Assembly: GCA_947456815.1 (NCBI GenBank)
Contig: CANGTL010000028.1
Span: 1-37,358, forward strand
Direction: 5' to 3'
DNA: 37,358 bases
Source: Flavobacteriaceae bacterium
Lineage (GTDB): Bacteria; Bacteroidota; Bacteroidia; Flavobacteriales; Flavobacteriaceae
A program made the position numbers and the translations under genes. Numbering within the stretch: the stretch's first letter is position 1; each line of letters begins with the position of its first letter. Below, one piece after another: positions 6,341 through 15,764 of this stretch. Under the pieces are notes generated by a model. That model worked only from the letters and a program-made list of their open reading frames with translations. It did no database searches and had not been told where the DNA came from.

Positions 6341-7699
6341 TTTTATGGTTCCGATGATGTCATACTTGGTAATGATATGATGTTTACCATTCCCTAAGTC
6401 AATTAAGACTGCTTGATTTTCTTTCGTGAACAATTTGGACACTTCTTCGATGGCTGTTCCGAGTTTTACAATCGGATAAGGTTTGCCCATCACTTCTTTA
6501 ATGGGTTTATCCGCTGCATTTTTGTCAGACACATAAATCTGAAACAAATCAGACTCGTCAACTGAGCCCACAAAACCATTAATGTCGACTACTGGAATTT
6601 GGGATATTTTATATTTACGCATTCTTTCGATGGCATGAGAAACGAGTTCTTCTGTGCGTACTACAATGAGCGGTTTATCTATATGGTCTTTGATAACATC
6701 TTCTGCTTTGGTAATTTCTTCATCGAGGAAACCTCTTTCTCGCATCCAATCGTCGTTGAACATTTTACCAACATACCGACTTCCTGAATCATGAAACAAA
6801 ACCACAACAACATCTTCCGGTTTGAAATGCTCTTTGAGTTGCAACAAACCTTTGATGGCAGAGCCCGCAGAATTTCCAACAAAGATTCCTTCTTCTAAAG
6901 CAATCTTGCGTGTATAGACTGCAGCATCTTTATCGGTTACTTTGGTAAAGCCGTCTATCAATGAAAAATCTACATTTTTAGGGAGGATATCTTCACCGAT
7001 ACCTTCTGTTATGTAGGAATAGATTTCGTTCTCGTCGAAGATTCCGGTTTCATGGTATTTTTTAAATACTGAACCATAGGTATCAACGCCCCATATTTTG
7101 ATGTTTGGATTTTTTTCTTTCAAGTATTTTGCCACGCCCGAGATTGTTCCTCCGGTTCCAACACCAACAATGAAATGCGTGATTTTTCCGTCGGTTTGTT
7201 CCCAAATTTCAGGACCTGTTTGTTCGTAATGTGCGATGGCATTAGATGGATTGTCGTATTGATTGACATACCAAGAATTCGGGGTATCTTCTCCTAAGCG
7301 TTTAGAAACGGAGTAATAAGATCTCGGATCTGTCGGCTCTACGTCGGTCGGGCAAACCACTACTTTGGCACCAACTGCGCGCAGAATATCCATTTTTTCT
7401 TTGGATTGTTTGTCGGTGATCACACAGATTAGTTTGTAACCTTTCACAATGGCCGCTAACGCCAGCCCCATTCCGGTGTTGCCTGAAGTACCTTCGATGA
7501 TGGTTCCGCCTGGTTTTAGTCGACCGTCGGCTTCTGCATCTTCAACCATTTTCACAGCCATTCGATCCTTTACGGAATTTCCGGGGTTGAACGTTTCTAC
7601 TTTAGCTAAGACCAAAGCATCTACTTCGGCGGTTATTTTGTTTAGGCGCACCAATGGTGTGTTACCAATTGTTCCTAATATGTTTTCTGAGTATTTCAT
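6338..7699 (-). CDS. PLP-dependent cystathionine beta-synthase with C-terminal CBS domains
   Basis: The product is 453 residues. The fold-type II PLP domain spans about 1-325. The PLP lysine is Lys44 in GNSVKDRMAVK, TSGNTG (71-76) is the substrate-binding loop, GVGTGGT (179-185) is the phosphate loop, and GNSAGSA is close to the C-terminal end. About 125 residues with two CBS modules follow (KPLIVVRTEELVSHAIERM and KPYPIVKLGTAIEEV). This arrangement is that of cystathionine beta-synthase, condensing serine (or O-acetylserine) with homocysteine, rather than of plain cysteine synthase, which lacks CBS modules. The CBS pair probably senses an adenosyl or adenine ligand, but this is not shown. 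A perfect promoter lies at 7808-7837, giving a leader of about 100 bases that contains an octamer array. Confidence 0.9.
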   Translation of the reverse strand: MKYSENILGTIGNTPLVRLNKITAEVDALVLAKVETFNPGNSVKDRMAVKMVEDAEADGRLKPGGTIIEGTSGNTGMGLALAAIVKGYKLICVITDKQSKEKMDILRAVGAKVVVCPTDVEPTDPRSYYSVSKRLGEDTPNSWYVNQYDNPSNAIAHYEQTGPEIWEQTDGKITHFIVGVGTGGTISGVAKYLKEKNPNIKIWGVDTYGSVFKKYHETGIFDENEIYSYITEGIGEDILPKNVDFSLIDGFTKVTDKDAAVYTRKIALEEGIFVGNSAGSAIKGLLQLKEHFKPEDVVVVLFHDSGSRYVGKMFNDDWMRERGFLDEEITKAEDVIKDHIDKPLIVVRTEELVSHAIERMRKYKISQIPVVDINGFVGSVDESDLFQIYVSDKNAADKPIKEVMGKPYPIVKLGTAIEEVSKLFTKENQAVLIDLGNGKHHIITKYDIIGTIK

Positions 7700-7758
7700 T
7701 CGAAGTTTTTATTGTTTTTTAATGGTCTCATGCAGCTCGCAAAAGCTCGTGTCATTTT

Positions 7759-7796
7759 GAGTCACTGAGTTGCTGAGTCACTGAGTGACTGAGTTT
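7759..7796. repeat. Degenerate 8-bp array GAGTCACT in the cystathionine beta-synthase leader
   Basis: The octamers are GAGTCACT, GAGTTGCT, GAGTCACT and GAGTGACT, then a partial GAGTTT. The array lies downstream of the promoter at 7808-7837, so it is transcribed as part of the 5' leader. No known riboswitch fold was recognised in this leader. Confidence 0.85.
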
Positions 7797-7807
7797 AATT
7801 TAGGATG

Positions 7808-7837
7808 CAAATATATTGATAATATGAAAGTTTGCAA
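7808..7837 (-). promoter_or_regulatory. Flavobacterial promoter of the cystathionine beta-synthase gene
   Basis: On the minus strand TTG (7835-7837), 19 bases, then TATATTTG (7808-7815) is an exact TTG-N19-TAnnTTTG match. The predicted transcript starts near 7801, about 100 bases before the ATG. Confidence 0.8.
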
Positions 7838-7921
7838 GTTTGCACGATGTTAATTCGATAACGTTTGCGTGAGATTTGATATTAAGAGGAGGGCAGCCAA
7901 TGGCGATCCGGTATTTTGGTT

Positions 7922-8009
7922 TGCGTGAGGGATAGCAGCGGTTATCCTTTTGTGCCGGTTTTCGGCGCAAAAGATAGAAGCGGAAAGCCCGACCCTTGCG
8001 GTCACGCCC
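7922..8009 (+). repeat. Dispersed intergenic repeat, copy B
   Basis: It starts GGGATAGCAGCGGTTATCC (from 7929) and ends GGAAAGCCCGACCC...CACGCCC. The centre is a hairpin, ATCCTTTTGTGCCG against CGGCGCAAAAGAT, with one mismatch. It shares both ends with copy A (1789-1898) and the 5' module plus central-hairpin plan with copy C (20544-20700). It lies in the 337-base gap between the cystathionine beta-synthase and porin genes. The rest of that gap holds only the promoter and octamer array described above. Confidence 0.8.
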
Positions 8010-8036
8010 AAATCCTTATGCTAGAACAGAAGCACA

Positions 8037-9980
8037 TTATTGAAAGAAATTCCAAACTAGTCCAAATCGCACTAAGAAATCACGATAAGGATAATTTGGA
8101 GCGGAATAGAAAGTATTGCGACTAGACATTGCGGAATTGAAATGTTCTGCTTTTAGGAAAATGCGTGTTTGTCGGATTCGTGCATTGATGAAAAAATCAA
8201 GATTTGCAAAATCGCCGATCTTTTGTTGATTCTGAACAAAGAAATCGGTAATTACAGGATTATACCCATTTGCATAATATTTTGTAAAGTAATTAAAAGT
8301 CACTCCAGTCTGTAAAAAAAGTGCTTTGGTGAAGAAATAGTCTGAGAAATAGAGCGTATTTCTAGTTACGATTTTGGGCACATTTAGAATATCATTGTCT
8401 TGGGCAACCTCTTGATATAGTAACGTATTATCTAGTGCTAATTTCCAGAATTTGATTTCCTTATTGACTTTTAGAGAAATATATTGAATCGACTTGTTGT
8501 ATTGTTTCGGAGAAATTAGTTGAACATTCTCTATCGTGCTGTCGTCACTGAAGAATAGAAAATTGTCGAAATTCGAAATCTGCAAGGATGCATTTGCCCA
8601 CTGGGTGTTTGCGTTTGCTTGAATAGTATTAATCTTCTCGTTTTTGAAGTTATTAAACCAATTATAAGCGACAAAAGAGCTTTGATGCAAGTTGTAGACA
8701 TGGTCTGGAAGTTTGTTTGTATTTTGGTACTGAAAATCGATTTGGTTCTTTGGATTGAAGGTGTAGGATAACTTGCCTTCAATATTCATTAATGATTGGT
8801 TGGTGATAGAGTTTGTATAAGAGAGATTCGCTTTCCAATTATTCTTTAGGAACTCGTATTGCGCACCAAAGTCAGTAATATTATCATTGAGTGAACTTGG
8901 TATTGGTTGCGATGCCAAAATGATAATTGAGTTGTAGTAAAAATTATAGCGGAACTCATCTAAGAAAAAATGAAAACGACCTAGTGTTCTATTTTCGTAA
9001 ATCGCTCCAACTTTGTTATACATTCTATTATATCGCACTTGATCATTAATTCCAGAAGGTCGATAAGAACTTCCAAAATGATTGACCGACTCTTCTCCAA
9101 CTGTTGAAGTTACGGTTGGCTGGTAATACTCATAGAACTTGTTTTCGTAATTGAATTGATGCGTAATATAAAGGTTGTTACTGCTTGAAGTCGGATTCAC
9201 TCGAAAATGATGATCGAAGAAAAAACGCTTGCCTTTCAGAAACGACGTGGCATCAGTAAGAAATACTTCTAAACGTGGCCTTTGTTTGAAGTCGGAGTTT
9301 TTACTTTCAAAGTCTTCTCGCGTGGTTATTCCACCGTTTTCGCCATTAAGAAAATCTTGACCTGTAAAATGAAAATTGATTTGATATCTTTTGCTCTTTG
9401 TGTGATAATTAGATGTAAATCTAAAATTACCTGTGCTTGAAAGTTGATTTACATACTTTCCTAGTGAGCGCAAACCTTTATATGACAGCGAAAAATTAAA
9501 TTGTTCAGAGGTATTTACAGTTAGGAATGCATCGAGTGATTGCCCTTGTTCCATTACCGTCTTGAAATACAAATCCGTCAACGGAGTTGCAACGGAGTAA
9601 TACTTGATTTGATCTGCCTGGTCGTAATTAAAGTGCTTACCACTGTAACCAATTTCTGGAAATGGAGAAAATTTTTTCAAACCAAAATGCAATGTTGTGT
9701 AGGCTTGACCTTCGTTTAGAAATGGCAGGAGTCCAAAAATATCTTTTCGCAAATAATTGTATTCGTATTCTTTTTTTATAGTAAGTGAAGTATCAACATA
9801 GGTGGTATCTTTCGCAAGCGTAAACATTTTATAGGAGGATATCGGTGCTTTCTTAGCCAGTTCTTTAGCCTTTTGTTCTTTTGACTTTAGAAGACTTTTC
9901 CTTTGTTTCTCGGGAACAGGTTCTTGAGAAAAGGCAAAACTTGCAATAAGAACAAATAAGGCAGAAAGTGCGATTCTCAT
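8037..9980 (-). CDS. Putative outer-membrane porin
   Basis: The product is 647 residues from the start at 9980, which gives the clean Sec signal peptide MRIALSALFVLIASFAFSQ. An ATG 7 codons upstream also exists. A charged linker (PEKQRKSLLKSKEQKAKE) is followed by a long series of alternating hydrophobic/polar strands rich in Tyr, Phe and Asn, and the chain ends in an aromatic residue pattern (RFGLVWNFFQ) typical of a beta-barrel. No TonB plug is present. It fits the Bacteroidota 'putative porin' family of about 650 residues (Porin_10-like). The transported solute is unknown. A -7 element lies just upstream at 9999-10006, and it appears to be transcribed alone. Confidence 0.8.
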   Translation of the reverse strand: MRIALSALFVLIASFAFSQEPVPEKQRKSLLKSKEQKAKELAKKAPISSYKMFTLAKDTTYVDTSLTIKKEYEYNYLRKDIFGLLPFLNEGQAYTTLHFGLKKFSPFPEIGYSGKHFNYDQADQIKYYSVATPLTDLYFKTVMEQGQSLDAFLTVNTSEQFNFSLSYKGLRSLGKYVNQLSSTGNFRFTSNYHTKSKRYQINFHFTGQDFLNGENGGITTREDFESKNSDFKQRPRLEVFLTDATSFLKGKRFFFDHHFRVNPTSSSNNLYITHQFNYENKFYEYYQPTVTSTVGEESVNHFGSSYRPSGINDQVRYNRMYNKVGAIYENRTLGRFHFFLDEFRYNFYYNSIIILASQPIPSSLNDNITDFGAQYEFLKNNWKANLSYTNSITNQSLMNIEGKLSYTFNPKNQIDFQYQNTNKLPDHVYNLHQSSFVAYNWFNNFKNEKINTIQANANTQWANASLQISNFDNFLFFSDDSTIENVQLISPKQYNKSIQYISLKVNKEIKFWKLALDNTLLYQEVAQDNDILNVPKIVTRNTLYFSDYFFTKALFLQTGVTFNYFTKYYANGYNPVITDFFVQNQQKIGDFANLDFFINARIRQTRIFLKAEHFNSAMSSRNTFYSAPNYPYRDFLVRFGLVWNFFQ

Positions 9981-9998
9981 AATTTGATTATAATGGGG

Positions 9999-10006
9999 CA
10001 AAAATA
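9999..10006 (-). promoter_or_regulatory. -7 element of the porin gene
   Basis: The minus strand reads TATTTTTG, matching TAnnTTTG, 18 bases before the chosen porin start. No TTG is found at the ideal -33 distance, so this is a partial promoter match. Confidence 0.5.
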
Positions 10007-10071
10007 ACTATTTGTTTGGAATTAGAATTGATTTCGAGCGAACTTCTAGATTCGACTAAGGTAAAATAAAA

Positions 10072-10098
10072 AAAACCATCCAAAAATTGGATGGTTTT
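10072..10098. terminator. Intrinsic terminator after the T9SS Asp-box gene
   Basis: AAAACCATCC (10072-10081) pairs with GGATGGTTTT (10089-10098) around a 7-base loop. A long T-run follows on the minus strand (complement of the A-rich 10062-10075). It lies about 20 bases after the stop of the gene at 10120-11490. Confidence 0.88.
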
Positions 10099-10119
10099 CT
10101 TTATAAAAAAGGATAAAAC

Positions 10120-11490
10120 TTATTGTCTTACCACTTTGATAGTAGAAGAGTTTCCTTGCGTGTTAGTAACTTTTACCATGTATACGCCACTATTAAGAGA
10201 AGCCATGTTAAAGTCAACTACATTCAAACCACTATAATTACTAGCTGCAACTTGTTTTCCAACAACGTCGTAAACAAGCACATTAGCAATATTAGCTCCA
10301 GATAATCTTAATTCTCCTGAAGTTGGGTTTGGAGACGCAGTGAACAATTGACCGTTGCCGAATGTATCATTTGATAATTTTATCGGGTTACCGTTCCATT
10401 TAAAAATCCCCCCTACTACAGCAGAAGTACTAAAACCACTAGCAAAACCAGTATTAGAATTCAAGAAAGCAATAACACCACCATCTACATAAGTTGTATC
10501 AGGATTATCATTAATGTTTACCCAATTCAAACCACCATCTATAGAGTACGAAGAACCACGAATAGCCCCATCTAAATCCTCACCAACTGAAACATAATGA
10601 TCAACGCCACCTGGAATTTCACTAACTCCAAAGTTTCTCAAGAAACCGGCCCATACAACTGAATTCCATGTCGCTCCACCATCAGTAGTGTTGAACAATT
10701 GATAATCGCTAGTTTGTAGGATACCGTTAGACTCGCTAGTGAAAGCTAAGTCTCCAGATTCAGATCCATTAATACCCCCACCAAAATCCGGAATAGGAGA
10801 TTGTGAAACAGTCCATGTCAAACCTTTATCTGTAGATTTTAAAATTCTTCCAAAAGTAGTTCCAATCCAAATAGTATTTCCTGTTACATGAAACTGATTT
10901 GTCAAACCATATTCTTGTGGGTCAATAAAAAGTGGAATAGAACCATTTGCTACTCTTGTCCAGTTTGTACCTCCATTTGTAGTAGTGTAGATCTCAAAGT
11001 TTCCATCAGATGGATCACCCATAGTTACACCATTGTTTTCGTCCCAAAAATGCACTAAATTACAGAAAGAAGCACCATCAGCTCCGTTGTAAGAAGCAGT
11101 TGCTTGTCTATTCCAAGTAGCACCTGAGTCAGTAGTTTTCCATACACCCCCAACTGCTCCTGCAGCTTTAGGAAAAACAGAAGCAAATGCAGTCGTAGCA
11201 GAAACACCACAAATATTCGCGATTTCAAGGTTAGCAGCAGCAGCTCCTAAGTCAATTGCATTAGTAGTCCAAGTTAATCCACCATCTAAAGTTAGTGAGT
11301 AACGACGAATTGTAGCACAACCTGTTGTACCGCAACTATTGCTTAACCAAGCCACATTATCATTAACAATAGAAATACTTCTCATCCCTGTGCTTGCCGC
11401 TGGTTGTGAAGTTGCGTACTCTGTCCAATAGTCTTGAGCCTGAGTACTGAAAGCTACTAAAATAGCAGCGAAAAGTAAAATTTTCTTCAT
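10120..11490 (-). CDS. Secreted Asp-box (BNR/Ycf48-like) repeat protein with T9SS sorting domain
   Basis: The product is 456 residues with the Sec signal peptide MKKILLFAAILVAFSTQA. Several Asp-box-like units occur along the chain: SLTLDGGLTWTT, VWKTTDSGATWNRQ, IYTTTNGGTNWTR, LKSTDKGLTWTV, LFNTTDGGATWNS and SYSIDGGLNWVN. They predict a beta-propeller as in sialidase-like or Ycf48-like proteins, but no sialidase active-site residues were recognised. The last 75 residues form a type A T9SS C-terminal domain: ASPNPTSGELRLSG, then VYDVVGKQV, LNSGVYMVKV and a basic end, IKVVRQ. The protein should therefore be exported by type IX secretion and be extracellular or surface-attached. It follows the Sus-type operon after a strong terminator, so it is probably a separate transcript. 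Confidence 0.88.
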   Translation of the reverse strand: MKKILLFAAILVAFSTQAQDYWTEYATSQPAASTGMRSISIVNDNVAWLSNSCGTTGCATIRRYSLTLDGGLTWTTNAIDLGAAAANLEIANICGVSATTAFASVFPKAAGAVGGVWKTTDSGATWNRQATASYNGADGASFCNLVHFWDENNGVTMGDPSDGNFEIYTTTNGGTNWTRVANGSIPLFIDPQEYGLTNQFHVTGNTIWIGTTFGRILKSTDKGLTWTVSQSPIPDFGGGINGSESGDLAFTSESNGILQTSDYQLFNTTDGGATWNSVVWAGFLRNFGVSEIPGGVDHYVSVGEDLDGAIRGSSYSIDGGLNWVNINDNPDTTYVDGGVIAFLNSNTGFASGFSTSAVVGGIFKWNGNPIKLSNDTFGNGQLFTASPNPTSGELRLSGANIANVLVYDVVGKQVAASNYSGLNVVDFNMASLNSGVYMVKVTNTQGNSSTIKVVRQ

Positions 11491-11530
11491 AATTTTTTAA
11501 ATTAAAGTTAATAGTTAATTAAAGAGAGTT

Positions 11531-11538
11531 CAAAAATA
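11531..11538 (-). promoter_or_regulatory. -7 element of the T9SS Asp-box gene
   Basis: The minus strand reads TATTTTTG (TAnnTTTG), immediately downstream of the terminator at 11541-11590 and about 40 bases before the ATG. No -33 TTG is at the ideal spacing. Confidence 0.5.
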
Positions 11539-11540
11539 AG

Positions 11541-11590
11541 CTAAAAAAATTAATTTATTACAGTGTGACGTAATAAATTAATTTTTTTAG
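11541..11590. terminator. 21-bp perfect hairpin closing the Sus-type operon
   Basis: The arms 11541-11561 and 11570-11590 are perfect 21-bp reverse complements (CTAAAAAAATTAATTTATTAC and its complement) around the 8-base loop AGTGTGAC. It is AT-rich with T-runs on both strands. It lies about 41 bases after the last lipoprotein gene of the operon. Confidence 0.8.
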
Positions 11591-11631
11591 TATTTAAATA
11601 ACATTATTTTGAATCAGTACTTCCGTATTAG

Positions 11632-13425
11632 TTATTCAAAATGCGTGAACTCATAAGTTGAAGCTCCTTGAACAATTGTTCTTACCACTGATAATTTCAA
11701 TACTGCGTTTGCTGCCGGCTGAACAGTTAAACCAGAATAAGTTCCTGAATAAATTTTTGACTTACCGTCTGGAAAACGAATCGCAAACTTATATCTAAGA
11801 TCAGATGGACTCACTCTTAGAGATCTTGCAAATGTCTCAATTGTAAAGGTATCTGTTGCAGTATAATGTAACACCTCTGATTTGTATTTCACAATCGCTG
11901 TCGTCCATCGACTCGCATCATTAGCAGGAGTTGGCGTACCCGAAGTTATTGTATGTTGTTTTGTACAAACATACACCACACCGTTAAATATAAATACGTC
12001 ATTTACATTATAAGTTTTTGGCGCTCCAGTCGTTCCTGCTACCCATGTTGGTGGGTTTAGAAACGCTGTACTCCAATTAATCTTTGGTTTAACAGTTGTC
12101 CAATTCACAGGGTCAAGGCTAGGAATAACATTTCCTGCAGGATTTACTGCAACATTTCTGATTGCATAATAAGTAACTGAATTTACAACTACCGATTCAT
12201 TTCCAGAATAAGCCAAGAAAGGACTCCAAGACTCATTTGGCTGAACATTCGTCCACACCAATGAATTTGCAAGATTAGGCAATTGATTTGAAGCTGATGA
12301 ACCAGCAGTTATATTAACAAGTGCATAATAAGTAACTGAGTTATATGTTACAGGAGTATTAACAGCGTATGCTGCAGAAGGAATCCAAGCCTGAGGAACA
12401 AAATTCAATTTTCTAGGCACAATTACTGGTTGATAAAATGACGACCCAAGCCCCTCAAACAAATGTGTTCCTGAAAAACTAAACGTACAAGTATACGGGT
12501 CAGCCAGAGTGCTTATTTGAGCAATTAACGGTGTAGATGAACTTCCATTAATAGCTTCAAGTCTAACTTCATCACCCACCTTAAAACCATGTGGTCTATC
12601 ATTAGCACCAGTCCCATTAGGAGATTTAATGGTATAAATTCCAGCGATACTATCCGAAAGCGAGACATTTTGCACCTCATAGTCCTGTTCTTCATCCATA
12701 AAGTTAATAACCTCATAACGCGGATTCGTCGTTAACGTTCCATAAACTGGACGCGTTGTACTTCCTGAACCAGCAACTTTAAATGGCGCACCATTCTTTT
12801 TAAAGACAAGATCCAAATTGTTAAATCCGCCTGCTGATGCTCCACTGTATGGACCTTCAAAATCAAAACGAACAGCACATCTCTTTGTATTCAATGCAGA
12901 CAAACCAGTATCACCATATCCAAGGGTCAAGGTGTCTGAAACCATGCTATATTGTTTACCACTAAAACCTCTTACTTCCTCGTCCTGACCACTAGTAATC
13001 GCAGACAAGTATAATTTTAGTTCAAAATCAAAAGGTAAAGTAGTAGTCGCATCACCAGAAGGAGCGGCCATTGTAGCTTCAATTGAATTTTCACCTGCTG
13101 GTATTACAAAAGATCTTCTCGTACGTTTATTCAATGTAGGAACTAATGCAATAACTTCAACGTTTACATCGATAGGAAACGTCAACAAGTCAGCTTCTGG
13201 AGTCTCAACATTGTCACCTAAAGATATAGTAACCGGAAATGATTGACCGCCAACAACTTCATTCTCTACCGTAGTTACAGAACCACGTAAAGTAATAAAA
13301 TTGAGATCACTACCAACAGGCGAGCCTGAAAAGACATCGTCTTTCTCGCAGGACACTAAAGCAGTCAACAACAAAAAGACACAAAATACAACAGTCAATA
13401 ATTTATTTATAATTCTATTCTTCAT
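11632..13425 (-). CDS. SusD-linked surface lipoprotein with three CBM5/12-like modules
   Basis: The product is 597 residues from the start at 13425. An ATG 11 codons upstream would overlap the previous gene. The signal peptide ends in the lipobox LTALVSC (Cys26) followed by EKDD, an export-compatible Bacteroidota lipoprotein start. The N-terminal half (about 30-340) looks like beta-sandwich domains. From about 345 to 500 there are three repeats of the form W..S..Y..N..V.YNSVTYYA......N..P.......W: WIPSAAYAVNTPVTYNSVTY, then WSPFLAYSGNESVVVNSVTY, then WVAGTTGAPKTYNVNDVFIF. This resembles carbohydrate-binding modules 5/12, which bind chitin or cellulose through surface aromatics. It is the last gene of the operon, 10 bases after the preceding lipoprotein gene. 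The ligand is inferred, not known. Confidence 0.78.
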   Translation of the reverse strand: MKNRIINKLLTVVFCVFLLLTALVSCEKDDVFSGSPVGSDLNFITLRGSVTTVENEVVGGQSFPVTISLGDNVETPEADLLTFPIDVNVEVIALVPTLNKRTRRSFVIPAGENSIEATMAAPSGDATTTLPFDFELKLYLSAITSGQDEEVRGFSGKQYSMVSDTLTLGYGDTGLSALNTKRCAVRFDFEGPYSGASAGGFNNLDLVFKKNGAPFKVAGSGSTTRPVYGTLTTNPRYEVINFMDEEQDYEVQNVSLSDSIAGIYTIKSPNGTGANDRPHGFKVGDEVRLEAINGSSSTPLIAQISTLADPYTCTFSFSGTHLFEGLGSSFYQPVIVPRKLNFVPQAWIPSAAYAVNTPVTYNSVTYYALVNITAGSSASNQLPNLANSLVWTNVQPNESWSPFLAYSGNESVVVNSVTYYAIRNVAVNPAGNVIPSLDPVNWTTVKPKINWSTAFLNPPTWVAGTTGAPKTYNVNDVFIFNGVVYVCTKQHTITSGTPTPANDASRWTTAIVKYKSEVLHYTATDTFTIETFARSLRVSPSDLRYKFAIRFPDGKSKIYSGTYSGLTVQPAANAVLKLSVVRTIVQGASTYEFTHFE

Positions 13426-13435
13426 CAGATTTTCT

Positions 13436-14020
13436 TTAAGGGTTAACATAGTTATCATATTCTGCTAAATTTGCTGGATTATCAAAATAATTCTTATCCT
13501 GCGAAGTAGTTCTATACCTATAGGCTTGCTTCATTCCTGGAGCTCCTTGTACCGTAGCAGACAAACTGAAATAGTTTGCCATTTTACCTGCAGCGTCAAA
13601 TGACTCTGCATAAAAATAATACTCATCTCCATACCCTATCACAGCAGGATCAAGACCTAGAGCAGTTGCGATATCACTCTCATAAACTTTCAACTCAGTT
13701 GGAAATGAAGTAATGGTTTTCACCAAGGCAAATTCACTACTAATCCCAAATCCATCTCTTCTCTTCACGTATAGTTTATACTCGCTGATTTTTCCAGAAG
13801 GGCTAGTCAACAAGCCACCAAAAAATGAAGCATCAGTCTCTGCTTGGGTAAAATTGTTAGTAGCAGTTGGATTAATTCCTTTCAGTACTTTATTCGTGAT
13901 GTCAAGTCGTGCAAACTGTCCTGAAACTTTCACCGGTAGCGGATCCAAACTATCATCCTTCTCACAAGAAAGAAATAATCCTGTACTAATGACAAATGCA
14001 ATTAAAAATATTCTTTTCAT
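13436..14020 (-). CDS. Small lipoprotein of the SusCD operon
   Basis: The product is 194 residues. The signal peptide MKRIFLIAFVISTGLFLSC ends in a lipobox with Cys19, followed by EKDD, so it should be an outer-membrane lipoprotein. The rest contains a fibronectin/Ig-like beta pattern (ISEYKLYVKRRDGFG, then YGDEYYFYAESFDAAGK) but no domain I can name. It lies 17 bases downstream of SusD and 10 bases upstream of the module-bearing lipoprotein. That is the place where SusE/SusF-like accessory proteins occur. A role in binding the ligand of the adjacent transporter is inferred from position only. Confidence 0.78.
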   Translation of the reverse strand: MKRIFLIAFVISTGLFLSCEKDDSLDPLPVKVSGQFARLDITNKVLKGINPTATNNFTQAETDASFFGGLLTSPSGKISEYKLYVKRRDGFGISSEFALVKTITSFPTELKVYESDIATALGLDPAVIGYGDEYYFYAESFDAAGKMANYFSLSATVQGAPGMKQAYRYRTTSQDKNYFDNPANLAEYDNYVNP

Positions 14021-14037
14021 GATTAATTTCGTTAATG

Positions 14038-15759
14038 TTAATTTAAATCAGCTATACTTGGAATTGCCCAAAAAACTTTGCGCGTTCTGTCATTTAGCGG
14101 AACATTAGGGTTATTGTTCTCGGCATCACCTGAGTAGAAAGCCGCATTGTAGAAAGAACCAGATTCAGGTTCTAAGGTCGGTTGAAAATTACTTGGATAA
14201 CCTGTTCTTCTGTAATTATTATACGGTTCAATACCATTACCCCATGCAGCAATATAATATTCTTTGATGACCAACTCTAACCTTCTAGCAGTATTACCAT
14301 CATCAAAAACTGACTCAATAAAATCTAGATAATTAGAAGTTTTAGTAGCAATAACAGAAGCTGCTAATCCTTTAGGGTAGTCTGGAAAAAGCGTAGTTGA
14401 CTTTTCTATTGATTGCGAAATAGCAGTCAACAATTCATCTTTAGCATTGCCCGCTATGATTCCCTTCAACATTAGTTCTGCTTTTATATAATGAGTCCAA
14501 GATGAGAGAAAGATTGGCATAATTCCGCCACCCTGAGCTCCAGCCTGTCCATTAGTCTGAACTGAATTTCCACTACCGTATTCTCCTCCAGCTGGATAAA
14601 GTCCAACACAGGTTCTCTTATCCTGATCTGGCGGAATTCCACTGTTATTCCCATGATCTCTTCCCCAGAAACCATTTGCCGGTATTCCGCCTGTTGTCCA
14701 ATTTGAAACCGTATAACAAGCACGAATCGTATTGTCAAAAAACGAATTGTAACGCGAGCTATTGTAATGGTCTGGTCTTGGCGCAAATTTACCTGGCAAG
14801 GTAAAAGCATCCTCACCTTGCGGATCACTATCTTGTTTATAAAAATAATAATTCACACGCGGATCTCCTGGATCAAGTGTCGAATTTGGAAAATCAGTAC
14901 CTTTCTCTGTGGTCATTGCCCACATAAAATAGTTTGCAATGTAAGAACCACCACCCGTTTCATACTGATCATTGTAAAGTGGGTGACGCGAATTTGGATT
15001 AAATCTTGTAGTACCATATTTAAAAGCAAAATCCTCCGCTTTTGTGTCTATAATATTATCTTGAGTTACAATGGCATTAATCTCAGCCGCAACATTCTTT
15101 CCTCCTACCGTGGTCAAAAGATTACAATTATTATACATCTTCAATTTAAGTGTATTCGCAAGAGTTATCCAACCAGATGTTCCTCCGAAGTAAGAATCTT
15201 CAATCCCTTGTGCATTACCTGTCGTATCCCCTAATAGTGCTATAGCTTCATCAAGCTCTTCCAAAATCCCGGCATACACAGTTTCATCGTCATCATACTG
15301 TGGTGTAATATTCTCAACACCTAAGAGTGCTTGAGAATAAGGAATTTTTCCGTACATGTCTACAAACGTCATAAAAACATAACAACGAATTACTTTTGAA
15401 GCCCCCAAAATATAGGTAATATTTTGTTCTCTTGCTTTCGGCTCCGAAATTTTTACAGCATTCAATATGTTATACCCAGTGCTCCATTGCCCATTGAAAT
15501 TTACTGGAGCAAACGCATTGTCATAAGTATTACCACCAGTCATCGCCATTTGACGCGTAACTCTTTGCGTAAAATCATTAGTTTGATCTACAAAATCAGG
15601 CAGTTGCAATTGAATATAATTGAATGCAAAAATTGGATTAAGCAATTCCGGGTTTGCGGCGCTTGGGTTTTCAGTTTGATTCAAATCTATGGTTTCGCAA
15701 CTAGTTGTAATAAGCACAACTACTGCAAATAGAAATTTAATTAATATATCTTTTTTCAT
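14038..15759 (-). CDS. SusD/RagB family outer-membrane lipoprotein
   Basis: The product is 573 residues from MKKDILIKFLFAVVVLITTSC, with lipobox Cys21. An ATG two codons earlier (15765) overlaps the SusC stop codon and is also possible. SusD-family features are the N-terminal LNQTENPSAANPELLNPIFA, the helical (TPR-like) region with ASKVIRCYVFMTFVDMYGKI followed by PYSQALLG, and the C-terminal YYIAAWGNGIEPYNNYRRTG. It is the surface lid that delivers substrate into the partner SusC channel. The overlap with susC and the following two lipoprotein genes indicates one operon. The gene resembles the SusD_2-like subgroup of about 570 residues. The substrate is unknown. Confidence 0.95.
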   Translation of the reverse strand: MKKDILIKFLFAVVVLITTSCETIDLNQTENPSAANPELLNPIFAFNYIQLQLPDFVDQTNDFTQRVTRQMAMTGGNTYDNAFAPVNFNGQWSTGYNILNAVKISEPKAREQNITYILGASKVIRCYVFMTFVDMYGKIPYSQALLGVENITPQYDDDETVYAGILEELDEAIALLGDTTGNAQGIEDSYFGGTSGWITLANTLKLKMYNNCNLLTTVGGKNVAAEINAIVTQDNIIDTKAEDFAFKYGTTRFNPNSRHPLYNDQYETGGGSYIANYFMWAMTTEKGTDFPNSTLDPGDPRVNYYFYKQDSDPQGEDAFTLPGKFAPRPDHYNSSRYNSFFDNTIRACYTVSNWTTGGIPANGFWGRDHGNNSGIPPDQDKRTCVGLYPAGGEYGSGNSVQTNGQAGAQGGGIMPIFLSSWTHYIKAELMLKGIIAGNAKDELLTAISQSIEKSTTLFPDYPKGLAASVIATKTSNYLDFIESVFDDGNTARRLELVIKEYYIAAWGNGIEPYNNYRRTGYPSNFQPTLEPESGSFYNAAFYSGDAENNNPNVPLNDRTRKVFWAIPSIADLN

Positions 15760-15764
15760 AATCA

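Noticed and set aside
7700..7801. Possible riboswitch in the cystathionine beta-synthase leader
   Set aside because: The roughly 100-base leader contains the octamer array and no recognisable SAM or other riboswitch core.
14767..15234. 155-residue open frame on the plus strand opposite SusD
   Set aside because: It is antisense to a clear SusD gene, without signal peptide or family motif.
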